From positions 1,776,501 to 1,840,500 of the forward strand of contig NC_004722.1 in NCBI RefSeq assembly GCF_000007825.1: DNA of 64,000 bases, written 5' to 3'. Of this stretch, positions 33,739-43,200 are shown piece after piece. Both the position numbers and the translations under genes were made by a program. How positions within the stretch are numbered: position 1 is the stretch's first letter; every line of letters starts with the position of its first letter. The notes below the pieces were generated by a model. It was not told where the DNA came from and searched no databases. It was given only the letters and a program-made list of their open reading frames with translations. The stretch comes from Bacillus cereus ATCC 14579. GTDB lineage: Bacteria; Bacillota; Bacilli; Bacillales; Bacillaceae_G.

Positions 33739-33971
33739 TGGAATTAAAACAACGTATTGAAATTGCAAAAGCAAATTTAAAGAAAGCAGAAACAGCAAAA
33801 ATCCAAGCAGAGGCTGAAAAGTCTTCAGCTGAAAAGCAATTAACGGAAATCGCTGAACAAATGGCGCAGTACGGGGTAACGCCTGAAACGATCCAGGAAG
33901 AAATCACTAAGCTTGATACATCAGTTAAAGAAAACCTGGAGCATGTAGAACGACTCATCCCGCAGGTATAA
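33738..33971 (+). CDS. Small coiled-coil protein, 77 aa
   Basis: ATG 33738 with GAAGGGGGAA upstream. Ala/Lys/Glu heptads (AKANLKKAETAKIQAEAEKS) over residues 5-40 and a second helix near VKENLEHVERLIPQV. The position between two pieces of a Rad50-like ATPase suggests a partner or a detached coil segment. Confidence 0.72.
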   Translation: MELKQRIEIAKANLKKAETAKIQAEAEKSSAEKQLTEIAEQMAQYGVTPETIQEEITKLDTSVKENLEHVERLIPQV

Positions 33972-33984
33972 GGAGGCTACTTTT

Positions 33985-34620
33985 ATGTACGAGCTTCTAA
34001 AAGCAAGAGCGGATATCCGTCAGGCAAGCGATAAATTGAAAATGAAAATCGGTCAACGGGATTTATTAGTTAAGCAACAAAAAAGCGCAGAAGCAAGAAA
34101 AGCAAAAGCTGAGGAGCAGCTTGGGGAGTTTGATTTAGTACAAATTCTTCTTCAAAAGACAAGTGATTATGCAAGGCAGCAAGCAAAACGTCGTATAGAA
34201 GAAATTGTTACGTCAGCTCTTACAGTTGTTTTCGATAAAGACTACAGATTCGAAATTGAAATTGCCGTAAAAGGTAATCAACCAGTAGCAGAGTACTGGT
34301 TACAGTCTGAAGATGTAAGAACACAATTAAAGCCACCTGATTATGATCGCGGCGGTGGTGTAGCGGATGTAGTTAGCTTAGCGCTCAGATTGGCCGTAGG
34401 GGAGATTAGTGGTGTAAGAGGACCATTATTCTTAGATGAGGTTGGAAAGCACGTGAGTCAGGAATATGCTCCGAACGTGGCGTATTTCTTGAAGGAATAC
34501 AGTACGAAATTTAAACGTCAAATCATTTTAATTACGCACAGTACTCACTTGGCTGAGATAGGTGACGTAGCACTTGGTGTGACTCAAAAACAAGGGAAAA
34601 GCATAATAACTGCTTTATAG
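33985..34620 (+). CDS. Rad50/SbcC-like ATPase, C-terminal half
   Basis: 211 aa with AAGGAGG upstream. After a short coil (about 5-50) come the C-terminal ABC elements: signature-like RGGGVADVVSLALRLA, Walker B RGPLFLDEVGKHVS, and the H-loop ITHSTHLAEIGD. Walker A is absent; it is in the gene at 31866. The two proteins should meet to form one ABC head, as the lobes of Rad50 do. An Mre11-like nuclease follows at 35060. Confidence 0.82.
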   Translation: MYELLKARADIRQASDKLKMKIGQRDLLVKQQKSAEARKAKAEEQLGEFDLVQILLQKTSDYARQQAKRRIEEIVTSALTVVFDKDYRFEIEIAVKGNQPVAEYWLQSEDVRTQLKPPDYDRGGGVADVVSLALRLAVGEISGVRGPLFLDEVGKHVSQEYAPNVAYFLKEYSTKFKRQIILITHSTHLAEIGDVALGVTQKQGKSIITAL

Positions 34621-34636
34621 AAAGGGAGATCTGGAT

Positions 34637-35014
34637 ATGTGTATGAAATGCGAAATTAAAAACGTGTTAAAAGGTGCATTAGCAAACGTTGCAGGTTTGA
34701 AAATTACTGAGGAAGTTATCGGGAAAGCAACGGAATCTCAGTTAAAGGAATTGCTAGCTGCAGATGAGGCGGAAAAAGCTATTAAAAAACAACTTCAAGC
34801 TGAATATAAAGCCGAGATTGCACCGATTCGTGAAAAGTATCTAAAACGAACTGAGGAACTATTAAAGCCGGTTTTTGAGCGTCATGATAAGGCTTGTACA
34901 GAAATTCAAAATGCTTTAGGTATCAAAGAAGACGATCATGTATCGATAGACCTTGGAACAGGTGAGGTTACAAAAGAAGTTTTCAAAGAAAAAGAGACGA
35001 GTGACCTTCACTAA
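34637..35014 (+). CDS. Uncharacterised 125-aa protein
   Basis: ATG 34637 after AAAGGGAG. It starts MCMKCEIKNVLKGALANVAG (CxxC at residues 2-5), then an Ala/Glu/Lys-rich helical middle (LLAADEAEKAIKKQLQAEYKAE). It sits between the two nuclease-complex genes and is likely co-translated with them. Function unknown. Confidence 0.72.
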   Translation: MCMKCEIKNVLKGALANVAGLKITEEVIGKATESQLKELLAADEAEKAIKKQLQAEYKAEIAPIREKYLKRTEELLKPVFERHDKACTEIQNALGIKEDDHVSIDLGTGEVTKEVFKEKETSDLH

Positions 35015-35059
35015 TTAGTAAAGGTACCTTATAAAACACGAAAAAGCAGAGGTGAGAGT

Positions 35060-36043
35060 ATGAAGTTTCTATATTTCGGGGATCCACATATACGAGGTAC
35101 AAACCCTCGTAACCGTAAGGATAACTACAAAGAGGCACTAATCGCAAAGTTACGTGAGATCTTCGCGTTAGCGAAATACAAAGGTGTGACAGCAATTATA
35201 CAACCTGGAGATACGTTTGATAGACCTGAGGTTACAACAAGCGTATTACTGGAGTTTGCGAAGGTACTGAAAGAGAGCCCTGTTCCAATTTATACAACAG
35301 CTGGTAATCACGATATATACGGGTACAATCTTGCAACGTATGAACGGACAAGCCTTAGGGTACTAGAATTAATTGTCCCGCAACTTACAGTTATTAATGA
35401 TCCTGGGCAAGCTCAAATGTTTCATCAAGACGGTAATCACGTACAGCTAACATTTACACCTTATAGTGATCAAATCGATAAAGCTGGGTACGGTTATTCA
35501 CCAGAGATTATTGAAGATTATGAGTCAACCAAAATACACATAGCGCACGGAATGCTACTTGATCATGATCCACCTTTTGATCGGTACACAAAAGTACAGG
35601 ACGTAAAAACAGAGGCGGATTTGGTTTTGTGCGGCCATGACCATACAGGATTCGGTATCTATGAGCGTTCTGATGGAAAAGTGTTTGTGAATGATGGGAG
35701 CCTAACGCGATTGTCAGCGTCAGAGGCTGAGATGCGACGACAGATTTCTGTTCTTCTAATCGATGTGAAAGCACCTCGTGTTTTTGATCTAGAACGTATA
35801 CCACTTCAAAGTGCAAAACCCGGTGAAGAAGTACTTGATCGTAGCCGTATTGAAGCGGAGAAGAAACGTGCCTACGCAATGGAAGAGTTCGCCTCATTGA
35901 TTCAAACAGAAACGGGAGAAGATGTGCTAGTTGATATTAATACGATTGTTGAGAGTATTGCTAAAACACAGTCTATTAATTCTGACGTGGTAGAAATAGC
36001 GTTAACGAAAATAGCGGAAGCAAAGGAGGGATTACGAACATGA
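35060..36043 (+). CDS. Mre11/SbcD-like metallophosphoesterase nuclease
   Basis: 327 aa. Phosphoesterase motifs in order: YFGDPHIRG (D-x-H), IIQPGDTFDRP (GD), TTAGNHDIYG (GNHD), a His in IHIAHGMLL and GHDHTGFG. This is the two-metal nuclease of the SbcCD/Mre11-Rad50 complex, which opens and trims DNA ends. Here it should partner the split Rad50-like ATPase upstream, comparable to T4 gp46/gp47. The C-terminal region (about 260-327) is probably the ATPase-binding part. Confidence 0.88.
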   Translation: MKFLYFGDPHIRGTNPRNRKDNYKEALIAKLREIFALAKYKGVTAIIQPGDTFDRPEVTTSVLLEFAKVLKESPVPIYTTAGNHDIYGYNLATYERTSLRVLELIVPQLTVINDPGQAQMFHQDGNHVQLTFTPYSDQIDKAGYGYSPEIIEDYESTKIHIAHGMLLDHDPPFDRYTKVQDVKTEADLVLCGHDHTGFGIYERSDGKVFVNDGSLTRLSASEAEMRRQISVLLIDVKAPRVFDLERIPLQSAKPGEEVLDRSRIEAEKKRAYAMEEFASLIQTETGEDVLVDINTIVESIAKTQSINSDVVEIALTKIAEAKEGLRT

Positions 36044-36342
36044 TTGTAAACAAACCGCAGTTTGATGAGAATGAACTAGGCGAAGGTACGGCGGTACAGG
36101 TCACAAGTGGTAACCCGTTTGGACGCCCTAACTATAGTAATAATAAACATGATTGGAATGCTGTAGTAGTAGAGTTTTCACCGCTGATGATAAGTGTAGC
36201 TGGTTACAACAAAGAGGAACATGATCGAGTAGAAACGATGAACATAACAATTGACTCAATTGTAAAAGAGCACGTGACGCTTAAAAAGTTAGTAGTAGAA
36301 CTACCAAAAATTCAATGTGAGGCGGGACCAGAAAATGACTGA
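36040..36342 (+). CDS. Uncharacterised 100-aa protein
   Basis: Start ATG 36040 overlaps the previous stop (ATGA), so it is translationally coupled. Predicted beta-rich (TAVQVTSGNPFGRPNYSNN; VVVEFSPLMISVAGYN). It overlaps the next gene by 8 bp. Function unknown; likely recombination or replication accessory by position. Confidence 0.72.
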   Translation: MIVNKPQFDENELGEGTAVQVTSGNPFGRPNYSNNKHDWNAVVVEFSPLMISVAGYNKEEHDRVETMNITIDSIVKEHVTLKKLVVELPKIQCEAGPEND

Positions 36343-36886
36343 ATTAAATAATCAAATTCGTAGTTTACAAGAGGAGCATGGGAAAGAAAAGCTACTTGCA
36401 GCGGCAACAAAAATTTTAGGTAAGAAAGTACCGACTGACTATGTTCGAGTATTAGATCCACTTGAATTACAAGCATCCTTACAACAAATTGATGCTGCAG
36501 TACAGGATGTTCTTGAAAAAGGTAAGGCGCGTGAAGAAGCTTATGGTGAAAAAGCTTCGCTCATTAAACAAAAGGTGAAGCTGAAAACCGCTGTAGAGCT
36601 AAAAGAAGCTGAAGCATTTATGCAAATTCAAGGTGAAGGACGTAATCAATTTGCGTATGTAAATGATCAAAAAGTCGCTCTTACGAACGATACATTACGT
36701 GATGCGTATCGCCTACATTACAGCAAAGAAGAACGCCAACAACTTACAGATGTAGAGCAAGAATTAGCATCAATTGACATTAAAATTTATCAAACAAAAG
36801 ATGCTTGGGAAACAGCTAAAGAATCAGCGGATCTTGTAAAAGCAAAAGCTTATGTACAAGCGAATCTACTGAAGTTTTTGGCATAG
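36335..36886 (+). CDS. Uncharacterised 183-aa helical protein
   Basis: ATG 36335 (MTELNNQIRSLQEEHGKEKL), preceded by GGCGGGACCAGA. Long helices with charged heptads, e.g. EERQQLTDVEQELASIDIKI. It contains an LxxLDPLELQASLQQID segment. Neighbour of a nuclease and a helicase. No family is recognised. Confidence 0.72.
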   Translation: MTELNNQIRSLQEEHGKEKLLAAATKILGKKVPTDYVRVLDPLELQASLQQIDAAVQDVLEKGKAREEAYGEKASLIKQKVKLKTAVELKEAEAFMQIQGEGRNQFAYVNDQKVALTNDTLRDAYRLHYSKEERQQLTDVEQELASIDIKIYQTKDAWETAKESADLVKAKAYVQANLLKFLA

Positions 36887-36895
36887 GAGGTTGCT

Positions 36896-37414
36896 ATGGA
36901 TCCAAAACAAACAGCAATGAGAAATAAACAGCGTGAACGTCAGCAACGTGGGGATGATTTTCAAGCTGAAATCAGAAGAAGCTGGAGAGAAATTCCGAAT
37001 GTATGGCGTATGAGAATTGCAGATGGTGCAGGTGCGACTCGTCCAGGTGACGAGATTGTAATAACACCTGAAGTAAATATATTAGCTGAAATGAAACGTA
37101 CAGAGAGTCGTAGATTTTCACTAGATTATATGAGACCGAATCAGATTCTCGGATTACGAGATTTTGATCAAATTATTGATAGGAATTTAGGTTTAGTGTT
37201 TATCAGTTTTCTAAACGATAGCAAAGGGCTTGATGAGGCTTATGCATTCAGACTTATTACAGCTCTTATTCATATGAAAAAACGAAATATGAATCATATA
37301 AAACTTGAAGAATTTCAAAGTCAGACGGTTCCCTGTGTACCACTTCCAAGACTTACATACCATGAACCTTCTTACGATCTATCGGGGGTGCTCACTTGCT
37401 ACAAATCTTTGTAA
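36896..37414 (+). CDS. PD-(D/E)XK nuclease-like protein (resolvase type)
   Basis: 172 aa with AGGAGG upstream. The N-terminal third is basic (MRNKQRERQQRGDDFQAEI). The catalytic pattern is readable: E in the first helix (FQAEIRR), D in TRPGDEIVIT, and ExK in ILAEMKRTESRRF, followed by a helix QILGLRDFDQII. The arrangement resembles Holliday-junction-resolvase-like (Hjr/VRR-NUC) endonucleases. Placed just before the helicase. Substrate is inferred. Confidence 0.72.
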   Translation: MDPKQTAMRNKQRERQQRGDDFQAEIRRSWREIPNVWRMRIADGAGATRPGDEIVITPEVNILAEMKRTESRRFSLDYMRPNQILGLRDFDQIIDRNLGLVFISFLNDSKGLDEAYAFRLITALIHMKKRNMNHIKLEEFQSQTVPCVPLPRLTYHEPSYDLSGVLTCYKSL

Positions 37415-38589
37415 AACACAACATCCGAATAAGAGGTGCTAGTACACCTCTTAAGGCGGCAATTACTAAGGCGCTAACATTTGATAATCCAGCGTATTTG
37501 AAAGCAAAAAAACAACGTAGACCTACATGGGGTGTACAAGCAAAACTTGAATTGTTTTTACATGACAGAGGCGATATTGTTACGCCTCGAGGTTTCTTGT
37601 CAAAGCTAGAAGAGGTACTGAAAAACCTAGGTTACGATCCAAGTAAAGTTATTACCTCACAGATTTCATATGGCCGAGATGTTAGTTTTGGGGAATGGGA
37701 TGACGGGTTTGTATTAAAAGAAGACCAGATACCAATGGTACAAGCACTTATGCAAGAAAACGGAATAGGTGTTGCGCCAGCTGGTTCAGGTAAAACCGTA
37801 ATGGGCATGCGCTACATTTACGAAAAGGGTAAAGCAGCATTATGGCTTACGCATACAAAAGACTTAATGTATCAATCCGCAAAGCGAGCTAAGGATACAA
37901 TGCCTGGTATTGGTCGTATCGGCTTTTTCGGTGACGGTGTACATGATTGGGGAGACGGTAAACTAATTGTTGCTACAGTACAAACCTTGCAGCGAAATCC
38001 ACAAATAATCGATGCACTAAATGATTTTATCGGGACGGTAGTAGTGGATGAAGCCCATCATTTTCCGGCAATACAATTCATTGAAACGGCTGGGAAGTTA
38101 ACGGCTGAAAATGTGATTGGCCTCACCGCAACACCTTCCCGAAAAGATGGATTAGAAATCTATATGTACAACGGTGTAGGTCCAAAAGTGTATGAGATTA
38201 GCAGAGACGGAATGTATGAAGCTGGGAGACTGGTAAAACCGACAGTGAAATTCGTATATACCGAGTTCAATTACGAGACGGCAAGTAACCGTAACGAGAT
38301 TGATAGTGTAGATGCCGGAGGAGAAGATCTTGATTATACAGATTTAATAAGGCACCTCATTTCGGATAAAAAGCGTGCAAAATTAGTTGCTAAAAGTATC
38401 GTGGAGCATTATCCATTAGGACCAGCGATAGTTATTACGGAATCTGTCCGGTACTGTTTTGTCTTGCAGAAACTCGTACAAAAGCTATTGAAAGAACGAT
38501 ACGGTGATACGTATTACGGGAAACCGATTCATACAGCGTGTGGTACACGGCGGAATCAGTCGTTACACCTGGAGAAAAGCGAAAAATGA
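37396..38589 (+). CDS. Superfamily 2 DNA helicase, N-terminal part (frameshifted gene)
   Basis: TTG 37396 with GGGGGTG upstream; overlaps the nuclease gene by 19 bp. The first RecA domain is complete: Walker A GVAPAGSGKTVMGMRY, motif Ia ALWLTHTKDL, DEAH box TVVVDEAHHFP and motif III GLTATPSRKDG. The frame then loses similarity after about 38,525 (HTACGTRRNQ). The remaining helicase domain continues one base over at 38504-39091. UvsW/XPB-like helicases of this layout remodel forks or start replication. Confidence 0.85.
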   Translation: MLQIFVKHNIRIRGASTPLKAAITKALTFDNPAYLKAKKQRRPTWGVQAKLELFLHDRGDIVTPRGFLSKLEEVLKNLGYDPSKVITSQISYGRDVSFGEWDDGFVLKEDQIPMVQALMQENGIGVAPAGSGKTVMGMRYIYEKGKAALWLTHTKDLMYQSAKRAKDTMPGIGRIGFFGDGVHDWGDGKLIVATVQTLQRNPQIIDALNDFIGTVVVDEAHHFPAIQFIETAGKLTAENVIGLTATPSRKDGLEIYMYNGVGPKVYEISRDGMYEAGRLVKPTVKFVYTEFNYETASNRNEIDSVDAGGEDLDYTDLIRHLISDKKRAKLVAKSIVEHYPLGPAIVITESVRYCFVLQKLVQKLLKERYGDTYYGKPIHTACGTRRNQSLHLEKSEK

Positions 38590-39091
38590 AAAACATGCAC
38601 AGCAGCTTATCAATAATGGACAGGCAGTAGATAAAAAGCAAGGTGAGTACGGGTGGCAAGTAAAGGTTGCACAGTATTCGGAAAAAGAAATTAAAGAATG
38701 GCAAGTAACAAAGCAGCAACGTAAGGACATTTTAGAAGCTTGTGACCGAAAAGAAGTAGACATTTTATTTGCAACTCAATTGGCCCGAGAAGGATTGGAT
38801 ATGCAGCATTTAGCAGGTGGCCACATGGTAATGCCAAAACGTGGTGACTCACGCGAAAGTAACAGCGGTTCATCCGTAGAGCAAGAAATTGGACGTATTA
38901 TGCGTCCTGATCGAAACAATCTGGATAAAGAAGCGCACTGGTTCGATTACGTTGATTACAACGTTGGGGTGTTTAAGGACCAGTACCATAGCCGTAGGAA
39001 AGTATACAGCCGAATCGGATTAACTGTACCGAGAAAACCGAAAACAGAACGCGATACGGTAGCTAGTTTCTTAAATGACATGCCTTGGTGA
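38504..39091 (+). CDS. Superfamily 2 DNA helicase, C-terminal part (frameshifted gene)
   Basis: Continues the helicase at 37396 in the +1 frame. From about QRVVHGGISRYTWRKA onward it carries the second RecA domain: FATQLAREGLDMQHLAGG (motif V) and SSVEQEIGRIMRPDR (motif VI, QxxGRxxR). The switch lies between about 38,505 and 38,535. It has no plausible start of its own, so it should be read with the upstream part as one protein of about 560 aa. A one-base insertion or a programmed +1 shift are the alternatives. Confidence 0.82.
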   Translation: MIRITGNRFIQRVVHGGISRYTWRKAKNEKHAQQLINNGQAVDKKQGEYGWQVKVAQYSEKEIKEWQVTKQQRKDILEACDRKEVDILFATQLAREGLDMQHLAGGHMVMPKRGDSRESNSGSSVEQEIGRIMRPDRNNLDKEAHWFDYVDYNVGVFKDQYHSRRKVYSRIGLTVPRKPKTERDTVASFLNDMPW

Positions 39092-39105
39092 AAGGGGTGA
39101 TAACG

Positions 39106-39180
39106 ATGGAAAAGTTTGAATATGTAGGTGCATTCTATGAAATCACGGAACTAATTGCTTCAGCGAAAGAGGTGAAGTAA
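39106..39180 (+). CDS. Possible 24-aa protein
   Basis: ATG 39106 preceded by AAAGGGGTGATAACG, a strong site. Product MEKFEYVGAFYEITELIASA... ends immediately before the next gene's GTG at 39181. Possibly a real small phage protein coupling translation of its neighbour. Confidence 0.4.
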   Translation: MEKFEYVGAFYEITELIASAKEVK

Positions 39181-39459
39181 GTGGATCCGGTAGATAAAGA
39201 ACAGGCAGAGAAAGCATTTCGAATAATTGCAGATACTTTTAGTAAAGTTTGGACGGCTGTAAAGGCTGTAGTTCAAGGTATTGGTGAGGGGTTAATAACG
39301 ACAGTAAGGGAAACACAGCCGTTTTTAGAAGAAGTTCAACGACTTGAAACAAAACGTGCAAAGCGTAGAAGACAAGTGACTTATCGGAAAAAGAAAAGCC
39401 AGGCAAAACGAAAAGCATGGAAAAAATATGGCCTACAGGGGCGCAGGAGGAAACATTAA
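39181..39459 (+). CDS. Small protein with strongly basic C-terminus, 92 aa
   Basis: GTG 39181 with AAAGAGGTGAAG upstream. Residues 1-60 are ordinary (DKEQAEKAFRIIADTFSKVW), while 60-92 are almost all Lys/Arg (KRAKRRRQVTYRKKKSQAKR), suggesting DNA or RNA binding. Its stop overlaps the next start (TAATG). Function unknown. Confidence 0.7.
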   Translation: MDPVDKEQAEKAFRIIADTFSKVWTAVKAVVQGIGEGLITTVRETQPFLEEVQRLETKRAKRRRQVTYRKKKSQAKRKAWKKYGLQGRRRKH

Positions 39460-40202
39460 TGACACAAGAAACTAATCAAAATGAAGTAGTGGTACAAAAT
39501 AACGCTGTAGCAAAAACAAACACTGGAAGTAATTATATTACAGCTATTTTAGAAGAAACGAAACAGGGATTCGTTGAAGCGAATAACGGTCTTGATATGG
39601 ATTTCGTCCGTATGGGCGAGTGGTTAACAGTTACTAAGAAAGGTAATTTTGTCGAGAAAGACGATGAGAACGTATCGTATGGTGACAATATTGATGTAGT
39701 AATCGGATACGGTGAGCAACGTTGGTCTGTATGGGGATTAGAAGAATCACCGGAGGCTGGACAATTAATCGTAGCCGAGAGAACAAAAGAAGAAGCAGAG
39801 ATAGTTTTAAATCAGTGGCTAGCTGAGAACCCGCAAGCACAAGAAAGATACGAGTTAGACGCTATTCAGCTTCGTTATATGGCATCAGTGGTACCAGTAT
39901 CAACGTTAAGACCAGACGACTTCCCTCGTATCTACTTAATGAGCTTTAGCCCGACAGACACAATTATTTTCGGTCGTTTTGCGATGAATGTGTATACAGG
40001 GAAATATAAAGCTTTAGAAATCCCATCAAAACTTGGGGTAAACAGAATTGTTACACGTCTTGTAACAGCTGAAAGAAAGAGCCGTACAAATGCTAGTAAC
40101 CAATGGATTGGTATCGACTTCCAACCTGTTGGTGTATTTAAACCAGAAGACTACGGAATTAACGTAGAAGAAACAGAACAAGCAGAAAAAGCTTCAGAAT
40201 AA
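39459..40202 (+). CDS. Uncharacterised replication protein, candidate ssDNA-binding protein
   Basis: 247 aa from ATG 39459 (CAGGAGG upstream). Predominantly beta-strand (MGEWLTVTKKGNFVEKD; IDVVIGYGEQRWSVWGL; DTIIFGRFAMNVYTGKY) with a Glu-rich acidic tail (YGINVEETEQAEKASE). Acidic C-terminal tails and a position directly before the primase-helicase fit a phage ssDNA-binding or replication-loader protein. No named family is recognised, so this is inference from features and place. Confidence 0.55.
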   Translation: MTQETNQNEVVVQNNAVAKTNTGSNYITAILEETKQGFVEANNGLDMDFVRMGEWLTVTKKGNFVEKDDENVSYGDNIDVVIGYGEQRWSVWGLEESPEAGQLIVAERTKEEAEIVLNQWLAENPQAQERYELDAIQLRYMASVVPVSTLRPDDFPRIYLMSFSPTDTIIFGRFAMNVYTGKYKALEIPSKLGVNRIVTRLVTAERKSRTNASNQWIGIDFQPVGVFKPEDYGINVEETEQAEKASE

Positions 40203-40221
40203 TTAAGGAGGGCGTCTACAA

Positions 40222-43200
40222 ATGGCAAAAAAGAAAGATAAAACAAGTGAATATCAATATGTAGACGCATGGTACAGCAATCAGAACGGTAGAAGCATTC
40301 CGTGGAAACGAATCCCTTCCTCTGAAGTGAAGCAATTCCAAACGGGAGAGGCATTCAATTTCAATTGCTTTGCTACAGTTCAACGATTTGCGAACGACAC
40401 AAAAGTAAAGGGGGAGGCATTTATTGCTCCCTTATATTTTGACCTTGACCATGCGGAAGACCCATCAGTCAGCCAAAAGGATGCAATAAAGCTGGTGGAA
40501 TTTTTTACGAAAGAGATGGATATTCGTGAATCGGATATGTGGATTTACTTTTCTGGATCAAAAGGATTCCACATCTTAATAAGCTCCGATGCGCTCGGTA
40601 TTGAGCCGAGAAACGACCTTCATAAAATCTTCAAACATATGGCTGGGTACTTAGTCCATAGATTAGGACTCACGTCACTAGACCTTGTGGTGTATACAGA
40701 AAAGCGGATGATTCGTTTACCGAACAGTATGCATCAAAAAACAAACCTATTTAAAACAGAAATTAGTGTAAATGAGTTAAACAAATTAACTCTGGAAGAA
40801 ATTAAAGATTTAGCGAAATCGCCAAGACACGCTGACGATCTACCTTATACGGCAGAAGAGCGTAAAAAGGCAATGAAATACAGCCCTCGTACGGGGTATT
40901 TACTAATAAATAAGACAGAAGAATATGAGCAAGCTGCAGCAACAAGTGCTCGTAAGTATGCGAAAGAAGAATTCCAGTTTAAGAAAGATAAACCACCGGC
41001 ATGTGTAGTTGATATTTTAAATGGTGGTTGGAAAAAAGATGGTGACCGAAACCAGGCAACCGTACAGCTTGCGTGTTACTTCAAAGACGCTGGCTACACG
41101 AGAGAGGAAACGATGAAAGAACTGGAAGACTGGGTGCTTAAATTTACATCTGAGGATAACGAGTATGGTAAGCAACAACGTGTTGCAAATACTAGAAGTG
41201 TGATCGATGCGGTATACAGCGGTGATAATACATACAAATTTGGTTGTGCGTTTATTCGTTCACTACATGGCGAAAAGAAACCAGGCAGCAAAGATTATGA
41301 ACGTGTAGCGTGTGCAGGTGATATGTGCCACTGCATTAAGAAGAATGCGGAAGAAGAGGAAAATGCAAAGCTGCTACATTTAGCAGAAACGGGTAACGCA
41401 GACCTTACTGGAAAGCTTGTAAAAACGCGTGTCATGGTTGCGGGTAAAAAGCATACGCCTTACATCATTCCGAAAAACATTGAGTACCATTGCTGGGGCA
41501 GGGAAAGTTGTAAAAAGGTACATTGCCCTCTATACGACATCCATACGCATACAGGATACAAAGACCTAGGTGTAAGTGATCGGGAAGTTATTCAAATGAC
41601 GGGTGTAGGTGACGATAACATAAAAGGTATTTTACGAGAAATATCAGGCATACCGAATTGCCCGAAATACAATACGGATATTTTAGAGAACATGAACGTG
41701 GAAGAGTTACTTGTAATCCCAATGGCTGAAGAAGATGACGAAAAACAAGAGCAGCATAAAGGGAATTATGTACTACGAAAAGTGTACGCCGTAAATGGAC
41801 TAAACGTAAGTGAGAATAAGTACTACGAATTAACAGGTTATGTATACCCACATCCAAAGAATCAGGAGTCAACACTACTTGTAAAGAGTGCGGTACCGCT
41901 TCAGGATGTGGTTGAAAGTTTTGAACTAAATGAACAAGTGAAAGAAGATTTAGCAACATTTCAGCCGGCAGATTATACAGCAGAATCGATTGAACAAAAG
42001 TTAGGAGCTATTTGTAACGATTTAACGTACAACGTAACACACATCGTAGAACGCGATGAAACGCTACTTGCAGTATTGTTAACACTTCATAGTGTCCTTC
42101 GCTTTAAAGTACCGTGGGATTTAAATCCGTTACGTGGTTGGGTGGAATTGAAAATCGTTGGTGATACAGGTACTGGTAAGTCGGCGCTCATTGAAAAAGT
42201 AATGAAATATTCAGGACTTGGAACACGAGTGAATGCGGAAAGTACTTCTCGTACAGGTCTAACATACAAAATGGAACAGTCAGGTGCTCAAGGTGCATGG
42301 TACATCGTTTGGGGTGCATGGCCGTTAGCGGACAAAGAAATGATTTGGATTGATGAAGATACAGGTATTACGAAAGATGATTATGGTGAAATGACGCTTG
42401 CTCGTTCTGACGGGAAGCTGGAAGTAAAACGAGCTGTAACAGCTGAAACACCTTGTAGAGTACGTGCCATCATGTCAGGGAACGTACCGAAAGGGAAACG
42501 GCTTGCTGATTACTCTCAAGGCGCAGAAAGTTTAAAAGATATTTTCAATAACGAGGATATACGTCGTTTTGACTTTGCAGTTTTTATGAGAGCGAGTGAC
42601 GTGGATCCTGAGTTGTACAACCAAACGCTTGCTACGTATCCATCGATTATACAGAAGGATACTTTGAAAAATAACATCTTATATGCTTGGTCACGTAAGC
42701 CGGAGGACGTGCTATTTACAGACGGTACGATTGATAAAGTACTGGAGGTTGCGACAGACCTTGCGAAAGTATATGGAAATGCGAATGACATACCACTTGT
42801 TTCTCCTTCAGATCAGCGGAATAAAGTAGCAAGATTAGCAGTTGCACTTGCAGCTCTTACGCATTCAGTTGATGAATCAGGCGAAAGAATTCAAGTTTGG
42901 CCGGGACACGTTGAGTTTATTGGGGAGTATTTAAAAGCTTTATACAATGCTCCAGGTTGCGGCTTAAATTACTATGCTCGTTTAGCAATAAAAGATGAAG
43001 AAATGACAGAAGAAAGATACCAGAAGTTTACGGCAGATCTTAAGAAAATCGATACGTTAACAGGCGAAATGAAATTCTATGAGTTTATCAAACTGTTCGC
43101 TCAGCAGAAGTATTTACGACTTGGTGATGTTGAGGCGATGCTTTCTATCGATAAAGAAGAAGCGAAAGCAATCGTAAATCAATTAGCGAAAATGAGGATG

